The notes under the pieces: generated by a model
Databases searched by the model: none
Told to the model about the DNA's origin: nothing
The model's input: the letters and a program-made list of their open reading frames with translations, nothing else
In this document: piece by piece, positions 1 through 7,648 of the stretch
Layout of the letters: the number at the start of each line of letters is the position of its first letter
Position numbering within the stretch: position 1 is the stretch's first letter
Position numbers and translations under genes: made by a program
Source: DATKDU01 sp035649415
GTDB lineage: Bacteria; Planctomycetota; Planctomycetia; Pirellulales; Pirellulaceae
Assembly: GCA_035649415.1 (NCBI GenBank)
Contig: DASRJP010000321.1
Location: 10,889 to 74,888, forward strand
DNA length: 64,000 nt
Reading direction: 5' to 3'

Positions 1-275
1 TGGGCAAATATGTGGACCTGGCGCGCCGCATCGGACTGCCGGCGGCCGGCTATATGTCGATCGGCACGGACGTCGTGGACGAACTGGAACAAATTTGCCG
101 CATCGTCGCCCGTGATTTTCCCCAAACGGTGGTCTTCGCCGGGCAGCTCGTCTTCCAGCGGGAAACCTGGTATGGCGCCGTGCTGCACAACCAGACCGCC
201 TACTCGCTTCAGCGCCGCCTGCAGTGGGACGGCATTCCGATGGTCATTCTGCCGACGCGAGTGCGGGAGCCGTAA
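1..275 (+). CDS. C-terminal fragment of an unidentified protein
   Basis: The frame enters from the left edge (first full codon at base 3) and stops at TAA 273-275, leaving about 90 residues. Visible stretches are GTDVVDELEQ, VVFAGQLVFQRE and the tail WDGIPMVILPTRVREP. No signal peptide, metal site or nucleotide motif is present in this part. The soluble segment ending in an aliphatic ILPTRV reminds me of cytoplasmic tails of planctomycete APC-type amino-acid permeases, but this is recollection, and any membrane part lies outside the window. A short palindrome begins 28 bases after the stop. Confidence 0.6.
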   Translation, partial: GKYVDLARRIGLPAAGYMSIGTDVVDELEQICRIVARDFPQTVVFAGQLVFQRETWYGAVLHNQTAYSLQRRLQWDGIPMVILPTRVREP

Positions 276-302
276 GTCGAATCGCGATACCTCGCCCAAT
301 CT

Positions 303-323
303 CCGGAGGTCGTTGACCTCCGG
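303..323. repeat. Palindromic repeat, CCGGAGGTC family, copy 1
   Basis: Arms CCGGAGGTC and GACCTCCGG are perfect inverted repeats with a GTT loop. Two more copies lie at 33969-33989 and 34005-34025. This one sits between the stop of the first gene and the 3' end of the next, convergent gene (345), so it could also act as a shared terminator-like hairpin, although it has no T-run. Confidence 0.85.
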
Positions 324-344
324 TTAAGAGCAGTTCTCCTCTGG

Positions 345-1403
345 CTAACAGCAATGCGCGAGGGCAATCATCGCCAGCGGCGTCGCGATCAGCGGATCGT
401 TTTCCCGCATGCGATCGGAATCGCTGACGAAACCGCCCTCGGGTATTTGTGCGGCGACCAGCAGCTTCACGAGTGCCTCGCGCCGCGCGGTCCGCTCCGG
501 ATCGGGAAGCAGCGACAGCACCTGTGCCAGCGACGCGTAATAGTAATAGCGCAAGCCGCGCTGCCAGCCCAGTTCGGGCGGCAGGTCCTCAAATCCCGGC
601 ACCAGTTCCAGGGACTTGCGTTCGGTCAGCCAGGCTGCCGCCTTGCGCACCGGTTCTGCGCCGCCGTTCAATCCCATGGCCAGCAGCGCCAAGATTCCGT
701 CGCAGGTTGCTGTGCCGTACGAGCGCGGCTGTGACCGCTGCTCGTCGAGAAAGCCGGCCTTGTTGTTGAGCGACATCGGCTCCGTCGTGAAGCAGAAGCC
801 GCCGTCCGGCTGCTGGCAGCGCAGCACCCATGCCTTGGCGCGCTCAACCGCCGCGTCTACGCGCTTGTCGGAGCCGAGATCGCCTGCCAGTGCCGCCAGC
901 ACGTGCGCCGTGACCGAGATATTGGTGCCGGTCGTGATTCCCTGCGCATCCTCCTGGCCGAGAAAATCCCAGCCGCCGTACTGCGGATGGTCGGCGGCGA
1001 AACCGCGCTCTTCGGCAACCTGGGCCGACAGCAGATACTCGCGGACGACTTTCGCCGCGGGCGGCGGGGCCGGCTTTCCCAGCCGCTGCCGGCAAGTGAG
1101 CCACATCGCGGCGGCATACGTCGGAAAGTCGAGCGTCCCGTCGGGACTGGCGATGGTCTTGCGCTTGTCCAAACCCGCATCGAAAAAAGCCAGCCCGCGA
1201 TCGACCGACCGCGCCAGCTTCTGGCGCGAATCCACCGGCAAAAAGCTGATCGCGTGCAGGATCAGCGCCGTTACGCCGGCACCGTCCTTGAGCTGGCCGT
1301 AGGTCTGCGAGTGCCAACCGCCGTCGCGACCCTGTTGACCGGCGAGAAACTGGGCCGCTTTGGCCAGCCCTTCGCGTCCCTTCGCCGCCAGTTCCTCGTT
1401 CAT
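345..1403 (-). CDS. Prenyltransferase/squalene-oxidase repeat protein
   Basis: About 352 residues from ATG 1403 (a longer frame runs to 1472 but would read through a palindromic repeat). Three QW-like repeats of the squalene-hopene cyclase alpha/alpha-barrel fold are visible: FLAGQQGRDGGWHS near residue 20, LRCQQPDGGFCF near 195 and VAAQIPEGGFVSDSD near 325. The segment RSYGTATCDGILALLAMGL is also typical. I see no DxDD cyclase acid motif, so it is probably a structural or peptide-binding relative and not a terpene cyclase. It lies 88 bases downstream of a paralogue (1492-2586), apparently in one operon. No signal peptide is seen from this start, unlike the neighbour, and no clear Shine-Dalgarno precedes it. 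Confidence 0.8.
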   Translation of the reverse strand: MNEELAAKGREGLAKAAQFLAGQQGRDGGWHSQTYGQLKDGAGVTALILHAISFLPVDSRQKLARSVDRGLAFFDAGLDKRKTIASPDGTLDFPTYAAAMWLTCRQRLGKPAPPPAAKVVREYLLSAQVAEERGFAADHPQYGGWDFLGQEDAQGITTGTNISVTAHVLAALAGDLGSDKRVDAAVERAKAWVLRCQQPDGGFCFTTEPMSLNNKAGFLDEQRSQPRSYGTATCDGILALLAMGLNGGAEPVRKAAAWLTERKSLELVPGFEDLPPELGWQRGLRYYYYASLAQVLSLLPDPERTARREALVKLLVAAQIPEGGFVSDSDRMRENDPLIATPLAMIALAHCC

Positions 1404-1426
1404 GTCACGTGTGCCTGGGATCGGTA

Positions 1427-1488
1427 GTAGCAGGCACACGCTGTGCGCTGTTCCCGAGCATCGACGGCACACGGAGTGTGCCTGCTAC
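1427..1488. repeat. Palindromic repeat, GTAGCAGGCACAC family, copy 1
   Basis: Outer arms GTAGCAGGCACAC (1427-1439) and GTGTGCCTGCTAC (1476-1488) are perfect inverted repeats. The right half GACGGCACACGGAGTGTGCC recurs with two mismatches at 33059-33084. It fills the gap between the two prenyltransferase-repeat genes. Confidence 0.85.
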
Positions 1489-1491
1489 TTG

Positions 1492-2586
1492 TTACGCCTG
1501 CGAAATCGGCAAATACCGGTTGGGCGAGTTGAGCACCAGCACGGCCGCGGCAGTGCAAAACGTGCGGCTGGTGATGCAGTGATGCCCGGTCCAGCTTCCG
1601 TCGCTGTTTTGCACCGCGACGATCTTGTCCCGCACCGTCGGGAACCACGTCGCCCAGTCGTCGCCCCCTTTCTGGAGCATCGTCTCGGTAATGAGATGGA
1701 AGGCCAGATACTCTTCGCCGCCGGCCTGCGAGAAAGCGGTGTTGTCCCGCTTGATGAACGACACGACGTCGGCAAACGCCTTCTTGGCGACCGGATCGTC
1801 GTCCATGCCCAGCGCATACAGGACGCGAATGCCGGTGGCGTTTTTGTAAAGCGTGTGCATCCAGCTCCCCTGGTGCTGGGCGAGCTGCGTCTGCATCTGC
1901 TGGACGAGGTACTTGGCAGTCAGATCGGGAGAGCCGCCGACCTTCATGCCCGACATGTGCGCCGCGCGGAGCGAGACCCAGCCCATGACCGTGCCGAGCA
2001 TCGGCGCCCAGGACTGATCGCCCCAGTTGCCGGACGCGGACTGACTGCCGACGATCGCGGTGATCACTTTCTTGAGGGCGTTGCGGACCGGCTCGGTGTC
2101 CCAGCCTTCGCCGATCACCTCCGCCAGGAACGTGGCCGCGAAGAAGCTGTGCGCGTGCCGGCCGATCTTGTTCTGAAGCTGGGTGCCGACGACCGACGTG
2201 ATGTCGTCCTGCGGCATATTCTCGGCAGCCCGCAGCAGGAAGGACAGGATTCGCTGCACTTCGCGGCTGCGCGGCCCTTCGACCGGCGTGTTCCCCTGCG
2301 ACATGAGGGCCAGGCCGACCATGGCCGTGCAGCCGATGTCGGTCGGCTGGCCGATATCGACGCCACAGCCGCCATCGCGGTGCATGGTCTTCATCAGCCA
2401 CTCGTCGCCGCGGCGGACGGCCCGCTCGCTTTGCGGCGTGAACTCGTTGAATGTCGATGGCTCGGGGGCCTTTTGGGGGGCGGAATCACTGCCGGGGGGT
2501 TCCTGGGCGTCCTGTCCGCGGGCCAAGAGCGAGGGGAGCAGGAAGGCAGAGGAAGCGGCCAGCAGTTTGCGACGAGAGAGGTTCAT
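1492..2586 (-). CDS. Tat/Sec-exported prenyltransferase-repeat protein
   Basis: 364 residues. The N-terminus MNLSRRKLLAASSAFLLPS has a twin-arginine-like SRRKLL motif and a hydrophobic core, so export by Tat is likely. The mature part begins with a low-complexity Pro/Glu stretch and then shows prenyltransferase-type repeats, for example LMKTMHRDGGCGVDIG near residue 65 (a QxxDGG variant) and VGLALMSQGNTP. Helical repeats rich in Gly-Trp (SASGNWGDQSWAPMLG) continue to the C-terminus. It is a paralogue of the gene downstream (345-1403). Planctomycetes carry many such secreted repeat proteins of unknown function. No catalytic DxDD motif was seen. A GGAG lies 10-13 bases before the ATG. Confidence 0.8.
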   Translation of the reverse strand: MNLSRRKLLAASSAFLLPSLLARGQDAQEPPGSDSAPQKAPEPSTFNEFTPQSERAVRRGDEWLMKTMHRDGGCGVDIGQPTDIGCTAMVGLALMSQGNTPVEGPRSREVQRILSFLLRAAENMPQDDITSVVGTQLQNKIGRHAHSFFAATFLAEVIGEGWDTEPVRNALKKVITAIVGSQSASGNWGDQSWAPMLGTVMGWVSLRAAHMSGMKVGGSPDLTAKYLVQQMQTQLAQHQGSWMHTLYKNATGIRVLYALGMDDDPVAKKAFADVVSFIKRDNTAFSQAGGEEYLAFHLITETMLQKGGDDWATWFPTVRDKIVAVQNSDGSWTGHHCITSRTFCTAAAVLVLNSPNRYLPISQA

Positions 2587-2971
2587 CGAACGGCTCCAAG
2601 GGCGCGGAAGTCGCGGGGCCTATCTTCAAGACGGGCCGAACCACGGGACCGTTTCCGGCACCTGCCACTGATTATCGGAGGGAGGAAGGGGGGCGTCAAC
2701 GGAAATAGGATGTGCGGCTGGGGGGTTGTCACGCGAAATGCCACCTTTGAACTTGGGCAACGAGCAAAGGGGGGTATCCATTTGATGACTTGCGGCTTGG
2801 CGTGCGGCCGCCGCGTGGTTGTAATCTTTTGTACACATTGCACTTCCCGCCGCGCCGTGCCGCGCCCGCTTGCCGTAAATCGCTGCAGACACAATGTCTG
2901 AACGCAGCGCCCCCTTCGGGGGGATTTTTGGCAATCGCGTGCCACCGCCGCAGGCATTTTCGAGGCAAGTC

Positions 2972-3070
2972 AAAAATGACCAGTACAAAATGCAAAAGTC
3001 AAAAGGTTACGGAGAGCCTCGTCTGCTGAATTTTGCATTTTGCATTTTGCAATGATCATTTTGCATTCTG
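2972..3070. repeat. AT-rich palindromic element, CATTTTGCA family, copy 1
   Basis: About 95 bases with left arm words AAAATGACC and TGCAAAAGTCAAAA and right arm words TTTTGCATTTTGCA and ATGATCATTTTGCA, around a GC-rich centre GAGCCTCGTCTGCTG. A second copy with the same order of words lies at 30489-30595. It stands out by low GC against its surroundings. Confidence 0.8.
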
Positions 3071-3099
3071 CCGTTTGATCTGCGCCTGTCCCTGGCCTG

Positions 3100-3305
3100 T
3101 GAGTCGGCTGGCCTGAGTCGGTTTTTGAGTCGGTTTGGTGCGGCGAGATTTAGCCGACTCACGTGATATAAACGTTTGTACCGTAACGCCTTGCAGTGAG
3201 TCGCCCCCTGCGACTCACGCTCGCGATGAGTCGGCTTGAGTTGGCTACTGAACAGGAGCGATCCCGAACCTGACACCGCCCCTGCGCTTGGCCACTGCCG
3301 ACTCA
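3100..3305. repeat. Cluster of TGAGTCGG/CCGACTCA words
   Basis: TGAGTCGG occurs at 3100, 3114, 3126 and 3227. The inverse CCGACTCA occurs at 3154 and 3298. A variant pair forms a perfect 9-bp hairpin, GTGAGTCGC at 3196-3204 and GCGACTCAC at 3210-3218. Eight near-identical octamers in about 200 bases is far above chance. It could be a protein-binding array, a recombination site or a degenerate repeat; no adjacent gene explains it. Confidence 0.75.
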
Positions 3306-3581
3306 CCAGACCGCGGCGGTCGAGACTGTTTTATCCAAATTGCCAAAGATCAGCCGGCGCGCACGGGCTGGCCAGTCGGCGCGCGCGCAGGGGGCCTACC
3401 CGTTAGATGCGCAATTGTATACATTTATTCCCTGCCAGGCGAATATTTTCCCCGGACCCCAGCCTCCCGGCGCCACGAGGCCGCCTGGCCAATTTTGAGC
3501 CAGACTCCTGGGGCTTCAGAGGTCTCCAACTTCACGGGATACAACCCTCGCAAGAATTGCCCAAATTGCCGCGAGGGCTCG

Positions 3582-4055
3582 TTACCATCGACGGCGCAGC
3601 AGGCTGCCCCCGTCACCTAGCGATGCGTAATACTCGTCCGCCGCCATGATGTCGGCCGCCGTTGGGATTCGCCGCGTGCTCAGCGAGAGCGTCTCGTGCA
3701 TGACGCTATGGGGATCGCCGTCCGGGTGATCCATTCCCAGCGCGTGTCCGAATTCATGCTCCAGCGCCGTCAGCAGATCGACTTTGCCGAATGCCGAGCT
3801 GCGCCTGCCGGCCTGCCGCTCTGAGGAAGTCACGAAGATGGAAAACTCCTCATCGCTGCCAGGCGTGGAATCGAAGAATCAGCCGTAACCTGCCGCGTTC
3901 ACGTCGATAATGATCCTCCCCGGCATTTCCAGGCCGAGCATTGAACCGGGGAGGTCCTGGACGACGAATTCCGTTCCCGCGAGCGCTCTTTGCGCCGTCA
4001 CTGGATCGACTCCGGCCGCTACCCATCGCCGCGCCAGCCCGCTCGCGTGGGTGAA
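3582..4055 (-). pseudogene. Matrixin-type metalloprotease domain, broken by TGA
   Basis: Conceptual translation from 4055 leftwards reads a typical planctomycete matrixin tail: LARRWVAAGVDPVTAQRAL, DLPGSMLGLEMPGRIIIDVN, AAGYG, then an in-frame TGA at 3879-3881 where family members have Trp (GYGWF), then FFDSTPGSDEEFS. The zinc site HEFGHALGMDH and the downstream VM Met-turn are intact, and the tail LSTRRIPTAADIM matches the usual C-terminus. Another stop (TAG, 4056-4058) closes the frame upstream and no start or signal peptide is seen, so the large extracellular protein that normally precedes this domain is missing. The intact 3' part alone (3582-3833) could give an 83-residue product but is unlikely to be functional. 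I read it as the decayed end of a large adhesin/protease gene. Confidence 0.75.
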
Positions 4056-4128
4056 CTATGAATTCACAGAAACCTACATCGCGGGCCGGGTCCGGTGCAG
4101 CGCCTGGTTCGGCAGGCTTTCCTCAGCG

Positions 4129-4758
4129 TTACTTCACTTTCGTCCGCAGAATCCAAGGCTTGAAGATGCCGGTTTTGGGGTCGGGAGCTTTCTCCGGCGA
4201 GATGTATAAGTGGCCTTCGTAAACCACCCAGCGAAGGATGAACAATTCCTTCCCCTCCTGCATGTTCAGGATACAGAGGGCGGTTTGGTTGTCGTCGGCC
4301 GCCACGATGTTGTGAATTCCCTGATGCAAAGGCCACTTGTCGGTGACCTCGAAGGCGATGTCACGCTCCGTCAGCCCATGCTTCTTGAGATAGCGGGGAT
4401 CGAAGAATTCCCGGAATCGAATGTCGGGATAGGTCTGCATCTTGGCGAAGAACCCCTTGCTCGCGATCACGAGGCCATCCTCGGTTGGCTTCCCGTCCTG
4501 GACTTTGTGAGGTAGCCAAGGGGACTCCATACGTCCCTTCATATCTGTTTTTTCCACGATGTGCGGCGGTTTTTCAGCCTGCTTCGTGGCGACGGGCGAC
4601 GTCGGGCTTTCCTCCTTCGCCGGGGGCTGATTCGGCGGTTCCGCCCGAGCCACGGCCACCGAGTTCGTTAAGAGGCCGAGCCCCGCCCCAATTCCGGCCA
4701 GGGCCAGTCCGACGACCAGCACCACAGTCAACACGCTCTTGATCTTGGTCACGAACAT
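4129..4758 (-). CDS. Hypothetical protein with N-terminal membrane anchor
   Basis: 209 residues. The N-terminus MFVTKIKSVLTVVLVVGLAL has two lysines and a long hydrophobic, Gly-rich segment to about residue 38, followed by a Pro/Glu-rich linker and a soluble domain from about residue 85 (GLVIASKGFFAKMQTYPDIR, FEVTDKWPLHQGIH, LCILNMQEGKELFILRWVVY, LYISPEKAPDPKTGIFKPW). The anchor closely resembles the membrane segment that joins ECF sigma factors to extracytoplasmic domains in planctomycetes, but no sigma region is present. Function unknown. It is transcribed alone, convergent to nothing and divergent from the PQQ-type gene at 5280. Confidence 0.7.
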   Translation of the reverse strand: MFVTKIKSVLTVVLVVGLALAGIGAGLGLLTNSVAVARAEPPNQPPAKEESPTSPVATKQAEKPPHIVEKTDMKGRMESPWLPHKVQDGKPTEDGLVIASKGFFAKMQTYPDIRFREFFDPRYLKKHGLTERDIAFEVTDKWPLHQGIHNIVAADDNQTALCILNMQEGKELFILRWVVYEGHLYISPEKAPDPKTGIFKPWILRTKVK

Positions 4759-5279
4759 GGCTCTCTCCCGTGTTCGAGCAACGCACTTCGGATGCTTGCC
4801 ATCTCGCGAACTGCAGCATCAGGTGACGTCTCGTGTTGTTCTGTGTGATGTGATTCTACCGGCACGCGCGGCAACAACCGAGTTGTTATTCCTTGAAAGT
4901 AAACAAGTAGCAGTTGTATATTCCGGCGTGCAACGCCAATAGGATCTTTCGTTGGGTCAACACGCGGCTCTGGGGGAAGTCGCCCGTCACGGTTCGCTTT
5001 GCGCCGGGTGCCACTGCTGGCGGGGTAGCCCCCAAGCCGAACCAGTGATTCTCAGGCGGGTTATCTGTTTGCTACGACGACGAGTGCCAGGCCGAGGACT
5101 GTCGGTCGGCTGGATCGCGTGGTTGGCATTCGGTTGACTAGTTATTAGTGATCGGAGACGCGCCGGCAGCAGTTCGATCCGTCCCGCCATTCAATGAGTT
5201 CGTGCGAACGCTTCGGAACCTTTGGCCGTATATAGGGCACCAAGCGGTGGTGGGCTGGCGCCAAGTTGGAGGGACTCTT
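4759..5279. other. Intergenic region between divergent genes
   Basis: 521 bases with no credible gene. It holds a promoter-like pair at 4893-4922 and a GC-rich stretch GGGTGCCACTGCTGGCGGGG near 5010-5030 that looks like a solo half of a common planctomycete palindrome (recollection). Nothing else recognised. Confidence 0.5.
4893..4922 (+). promoter_or_regulatory. Candidate sigma70-type promoter
   Basis: TTGAAA (4893-4898), 18-base spacer, TATATT (4917-4922). It faces the PQQ-type propeller gene whose ATG is 357 bases downstream, so either a long leader exists or the match is fortuitous. Confidence 0.3.
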
Positions 5280-6626
5280 ATGCACTCTGGCCGAATCTAT
5301 CTTGCCCTGGCCCTCGTAGGATGGTTGGGCACCGCGGCGCACGGTGAGAATGCCAGCACTGCCGCGGCCGAGGTCAACTGGGGCCAGTGGCGCGGGCCGC
5401 TGGGGACGGGGGTGGCGCCCAAGGCCGATCCGCCTGTCCTGTGGAACGAAGCGGAGGGGACGAACATCCGCTGGAAAACGCGGATTCCCGGACGCGGCCA
5501 CTCCACGCCGGTCGTCTGGGCGGACCGCATCTTTCTCACAACAGCGATCCCCTTTGGCGAGAAGCTGCCGCCGCGGCCAAGCACTGCGCCTGGCAATCAC
5601 GACAACCTCCCCGTCACGCATCGCCAGCAGTTCGTCGCTCTGGCCCTCGATCGGGCCGGCGGCAAAATCCTCTGGCAAAAGACGCTCCACGAAGCACTGC
5701 CGCAGGAGCAGGGGCACCACACGGCCAGCCTGGCGTCGAACTCGCCGGTCACCGACGGCGAGCGCGGGCATGCCTTCTTCGGCTCGTTCGGACTCTATTG
5801 TCTCGACCTGGACGGGAAGCTGATCTGGAATGCCGACTTTGGCCCGATGCAGTCACTCCACGGGCATGGCGAGGGAAGTTCGCCCGTGCTCCATGGCCAG
5901 ACGCTGATCGTCAACTGGGACCACGAAGGGCAGTCGTTTGTCGTGGCCCTTGACAAGCGAACCGGCAAGCAGAAGTGGAAGATCGAGCGCGACGAGGTGA
6001 CGAGCTGGGCCACGCCGATCATCATCGAACACGCCGGCAAACCGCAGCTCATCATCAGCGGCACCAGCCGCATCCGGGGCTACGACTTGGACACGGGCAA
6101 AGTGATCTGGGAATGCGGCGGCCTGTCCTCGAACATCGTGGCGTCGCCGGTCTCGGACGGACGGATGGTTTTTGCTGGCTCGAGCTACGACAAGCGGGCG
6201 CTGCTGGCCATTCATCTCGACGGCGCCAGCGGCGACATCACCCACAGCGATCGCATTGCCTGGTCGCGGTTCCGCGGCACTCCCTACGTTCCTTCGCCAC
6301 TGCTGTTTGACGGCGGGCTGTACTACCTGACGCACTACCAGGGGATTCTGACGCGCGTCGATTCCGCGAGCGGAGAGGATCGCCCCGGCGCGATCCGGCT
6401 GGACGGAATCAAGAACATCTACTCGTCGCCGGTCGCTGCCGCGGGACGGATTTACGTCACTGATTTGGAAGGGACGACGCTAGTCCTCTCCGGCGGCGAA
6501 GTGCCGCGGCCGCTGTCGCTCAACCATTTGTCGGAGCCGGTCAGCGCATCGGCGGCAATCGCAGGAAAAGAGTTGTACCTGCGCGGGGAGAAGCATCTCT
6601 ATTGCCTGGCGGAGCCCACGCCGTAG
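5280..6626 (+). CDS. Secreted PQQ-type beta-propeller protein
   Basis: 448 residues from ATG 5280, preceded by TTGGAGGGA at a proper distance; a longer frame from 5148 lacks such a site and would bury the signal peptide. Signal peptide MHSGRIYLALALVGWLGTAA HG. The mature start NWGQWRGPLGTG is the hallmark of planctomycete PQQ_2/BamB-like propellers. Blades are recognised by repeats of the type A/LDxxxGKxxW: LDRAGGKILWQK (near 120), LDLDGKLIWNAD (near 180), LDKRTGKQKWKI (near 225), YDLDTGKVIWEC (near 270), and RVDSASGEDRPG (near 360). Seven or eight blades are expected. Likely periplasmic or surface scaffold; a bound PQQ cofactor is not implied by these repeats. Monocistronic. Confidence 0.85.
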   Translation: MHSGRIYLALALVGWLGTAAHGENASTAAAEVNWGQWRGPLGTGVAPKADPPVLWNEAEGTNIRWKTRIPGRGHSTPVVWADRIFLTTAIPFGEKLPPRPSTAPGNHDNLPVTHRQQFVALALDRAGGKILWQKTLHEALPQEQGHHTASLASNSPVTDGERGHAFFGSFGLYCLDLDGKLIWNADFGPMQSLHGHGEGSSPVLHGQTLIVNWDHEGQSFVVALDKRTGKQKWKIERDEVTSWATPIIIEHAGKPQLIISGTSRIRGYDLDTGKVIWECGGLSSNIVASPVSDGRMVFAGSSYDKRALLAIHLDGASGDITHSDRIAWSRFRGTPYVPSPLLFDGGLYYLTHYQGILTRVDSASGEDRPGAIRLDGIKNIYSSPVAAAGRIYVTDLEGTTLVLSGGEVPRPLSLNHLSEPVSASAAIAGKELYLRGEKHLYCLAEPTP

Positions 6627-6688
6627 AGCAAACTGCCTCGCTTTTTCTAGGCCGTGGCGCGGTCGCGTCGCCAGCTTGCCCATTCCCC

Positions 6689-6716
6689 TTGCACGCCAGG
6701 CTGAGTCCAGTAATAT
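6689..6716 (+). promoter_or_regulatory. Promoter of the gene at 6747
   Basis: TTGCAC (6689-6694), 16-base spacer, TAATAT (6711-6716). The predicted start point (about 6723) falls inside the palindrome at 6712-6734, so a bound repressor would cover both the -10 box and the start site. Confidence 0.5.
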
Positions 6717-6734
6717 AGACACATTGTCTATATT
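6712..6734. promoter_or_regulatory. Perfect 10-bp inverted repeat, putative operator
   Basis: AATATAGACA (6712-6721), spacer CAT, TGTCTATATT (6725-6734). Perfect dyad directly abutting the Shine-Dalgarno GGAGG (6735-6739) of the gene at 6747 and overlapping its -10 box. The ACA-N3-TGT core resembles operators of the BlaI/MecI/CopY winged-helix family, which is only an inference; no such repressor gene lies in the window. Confidence 0.65.
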
Positions 6735-6746
6735 GGAGGCGTTCGG

Positions 6747-7565
6747 ATGAGCTCGGTCACGGTTTGCGCGCTGCTAACGATGGCGCACTTGCAAGGGCAA
6801 GTGACGGCCCCTTCGCCGCCACGGGCTACGGATGCTGACCGCGGGGAAGAAACAGTCCGCCTGGCGCAAAACGAAGCTGGGCGGTACGACATAGTTCGCC
6901 AGGACGGCCGCGGGACTCTGCTGGAACTTCGCGACAGGCCCATCCTCAAATGGTCGAACGCCAACAACGGCACCTTGTATGGCAGCGTCGTGCTGTGGAC
7001 CGTCGATGGGCGGCCGGAAGCACTGGCCTCGTTCTATCGCTGGTACGTCGACCAGCAGAAATTCCATGCCGAGTTCAAGTCCCTTTCGACCGAGCCTCTC
7101 CAAGCCACCAAAGGAGGCGAAGTTGCCTGGGAGCCGAGCAAGCCGGACTTGGAGTTTCGGACGCTCAAGGACAAGGCACAGCCGGCGGATGGTGCGTCCG
7201 CACGGCTGCGGCAAATGCGGGACATCGCCCGCCGCTTCAGCGGCAAGGTCGTCCCGCCGACGGAAAGCGCCACGTCGCTGAGACTATTGACGCAGCCTCT
7301 CTATCGCTACGAGAAGACGCCTCCGGACGTGATCGACGGCGCCTTGTTTGCCTTCGTGCAGGGGACCGATCCGGAAATTCTGCTATTGATCGAGGCGGTC
7401 CGCGAAGAAAAGAGGACCGTGTGGAAGTACGCCGTCGCTCGGCTCAACATGTTTGAGTTGCACCTCGCGCTCGATGACGAGGAAGTATGGAGTGCCAAGC
7501 GGATTACCTGGAAGGAAGTCATCGACCTCCATGGGGCCTACAGCGTGCTCGTGCTCGATTACTAG
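6747..7565 (+). CDS. Hypothetical protein, planctomycete type
   Basis: 272 residues. The start at ATG 6747 is set by GGAGG 7 bases upstream. The first 18 residues (MSSVTVCALLTMAHLQGQ) could be a weak signal peptide. The body has a repeated polar/hydrophobic pattern: LLELRDRPILKWSNANNGTL, GSVVLWTVDGRPEALASFYR, LRLLTQPLYRYE, DGALFAFVQGTDPEILLLIE, KYAVARLNMFELHLALDDEE. I recognise this arrangement from planctomycete hypothetical proteins but know no function. Its tight promoter/operator suggests induction by a specific signal. Convergent with the barrel gene ending at 7649. Confidence 0.7.
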   Translation: MSSVTVCALLTMAHLQGQVTAPSPPRATDADRGEETVRLAQNEAGRYDIVRQDGRGTLLELRDRPILKWSNANNGTLYGSVVLWTVDGRPEALASFYRWYVDQQKFHAEFKSLSTEPLQATKGGEVAWEPSKPDLEFRTLKDKAQPADGASARLRQMRDIARRFSGKVVPPTESATSLRLLTQPLYRYEKTPPDVIDGALFAFVQGTDPEILLLIEAVREEKRTVWKYAVARLNMFELHLALDDEEVWSAKRITWKEVIDLHGAYSVLVLDY

Positions 7566-7648
7566 CTGGACGACGACAGGCCGACGCTGGTAGATGTAAC
7601 CGCTGCTGGGAGCAGGGGAACCAACGCTGGAACGGTCGGCCACGGTAA

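Larger units (their letters stand above)
2587..3581. other. Gene-free region with repeats
   Basis: 995 bases without a credible gene; open frames here have no homology-like features and read through repeats. It contains an AT-rich palindromic element (2972-3070) and a cluster of TGAGTCGG words (3100-3305). A hairpin CCCCC-TTC-GGGGG followed by ATTTTT lies at 2910-2928 but follows no gene. I see nothing in 3306-3581. Confidence 0.7.

Noticed and set aside
1360..2901. 513-codon open frame on the plus strand
   Set aside because: Antisense to the Tat-exported prenyltransferase-repeat gene; reads through a palindromic repeat.
2910..2928. Hairpin CCCCC-TTC-GGGGG with ATTTTT as terminator
   Set aside because: No gene ends upstream on the plus strand; very short stem.
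3879..3881. TGA as selenocysteine or recoded Trp in the matrixin fragment
   Set aside because: No SECIS-like hairpin noticed, family has Trp there, and TGA ends many intact genes in this window.
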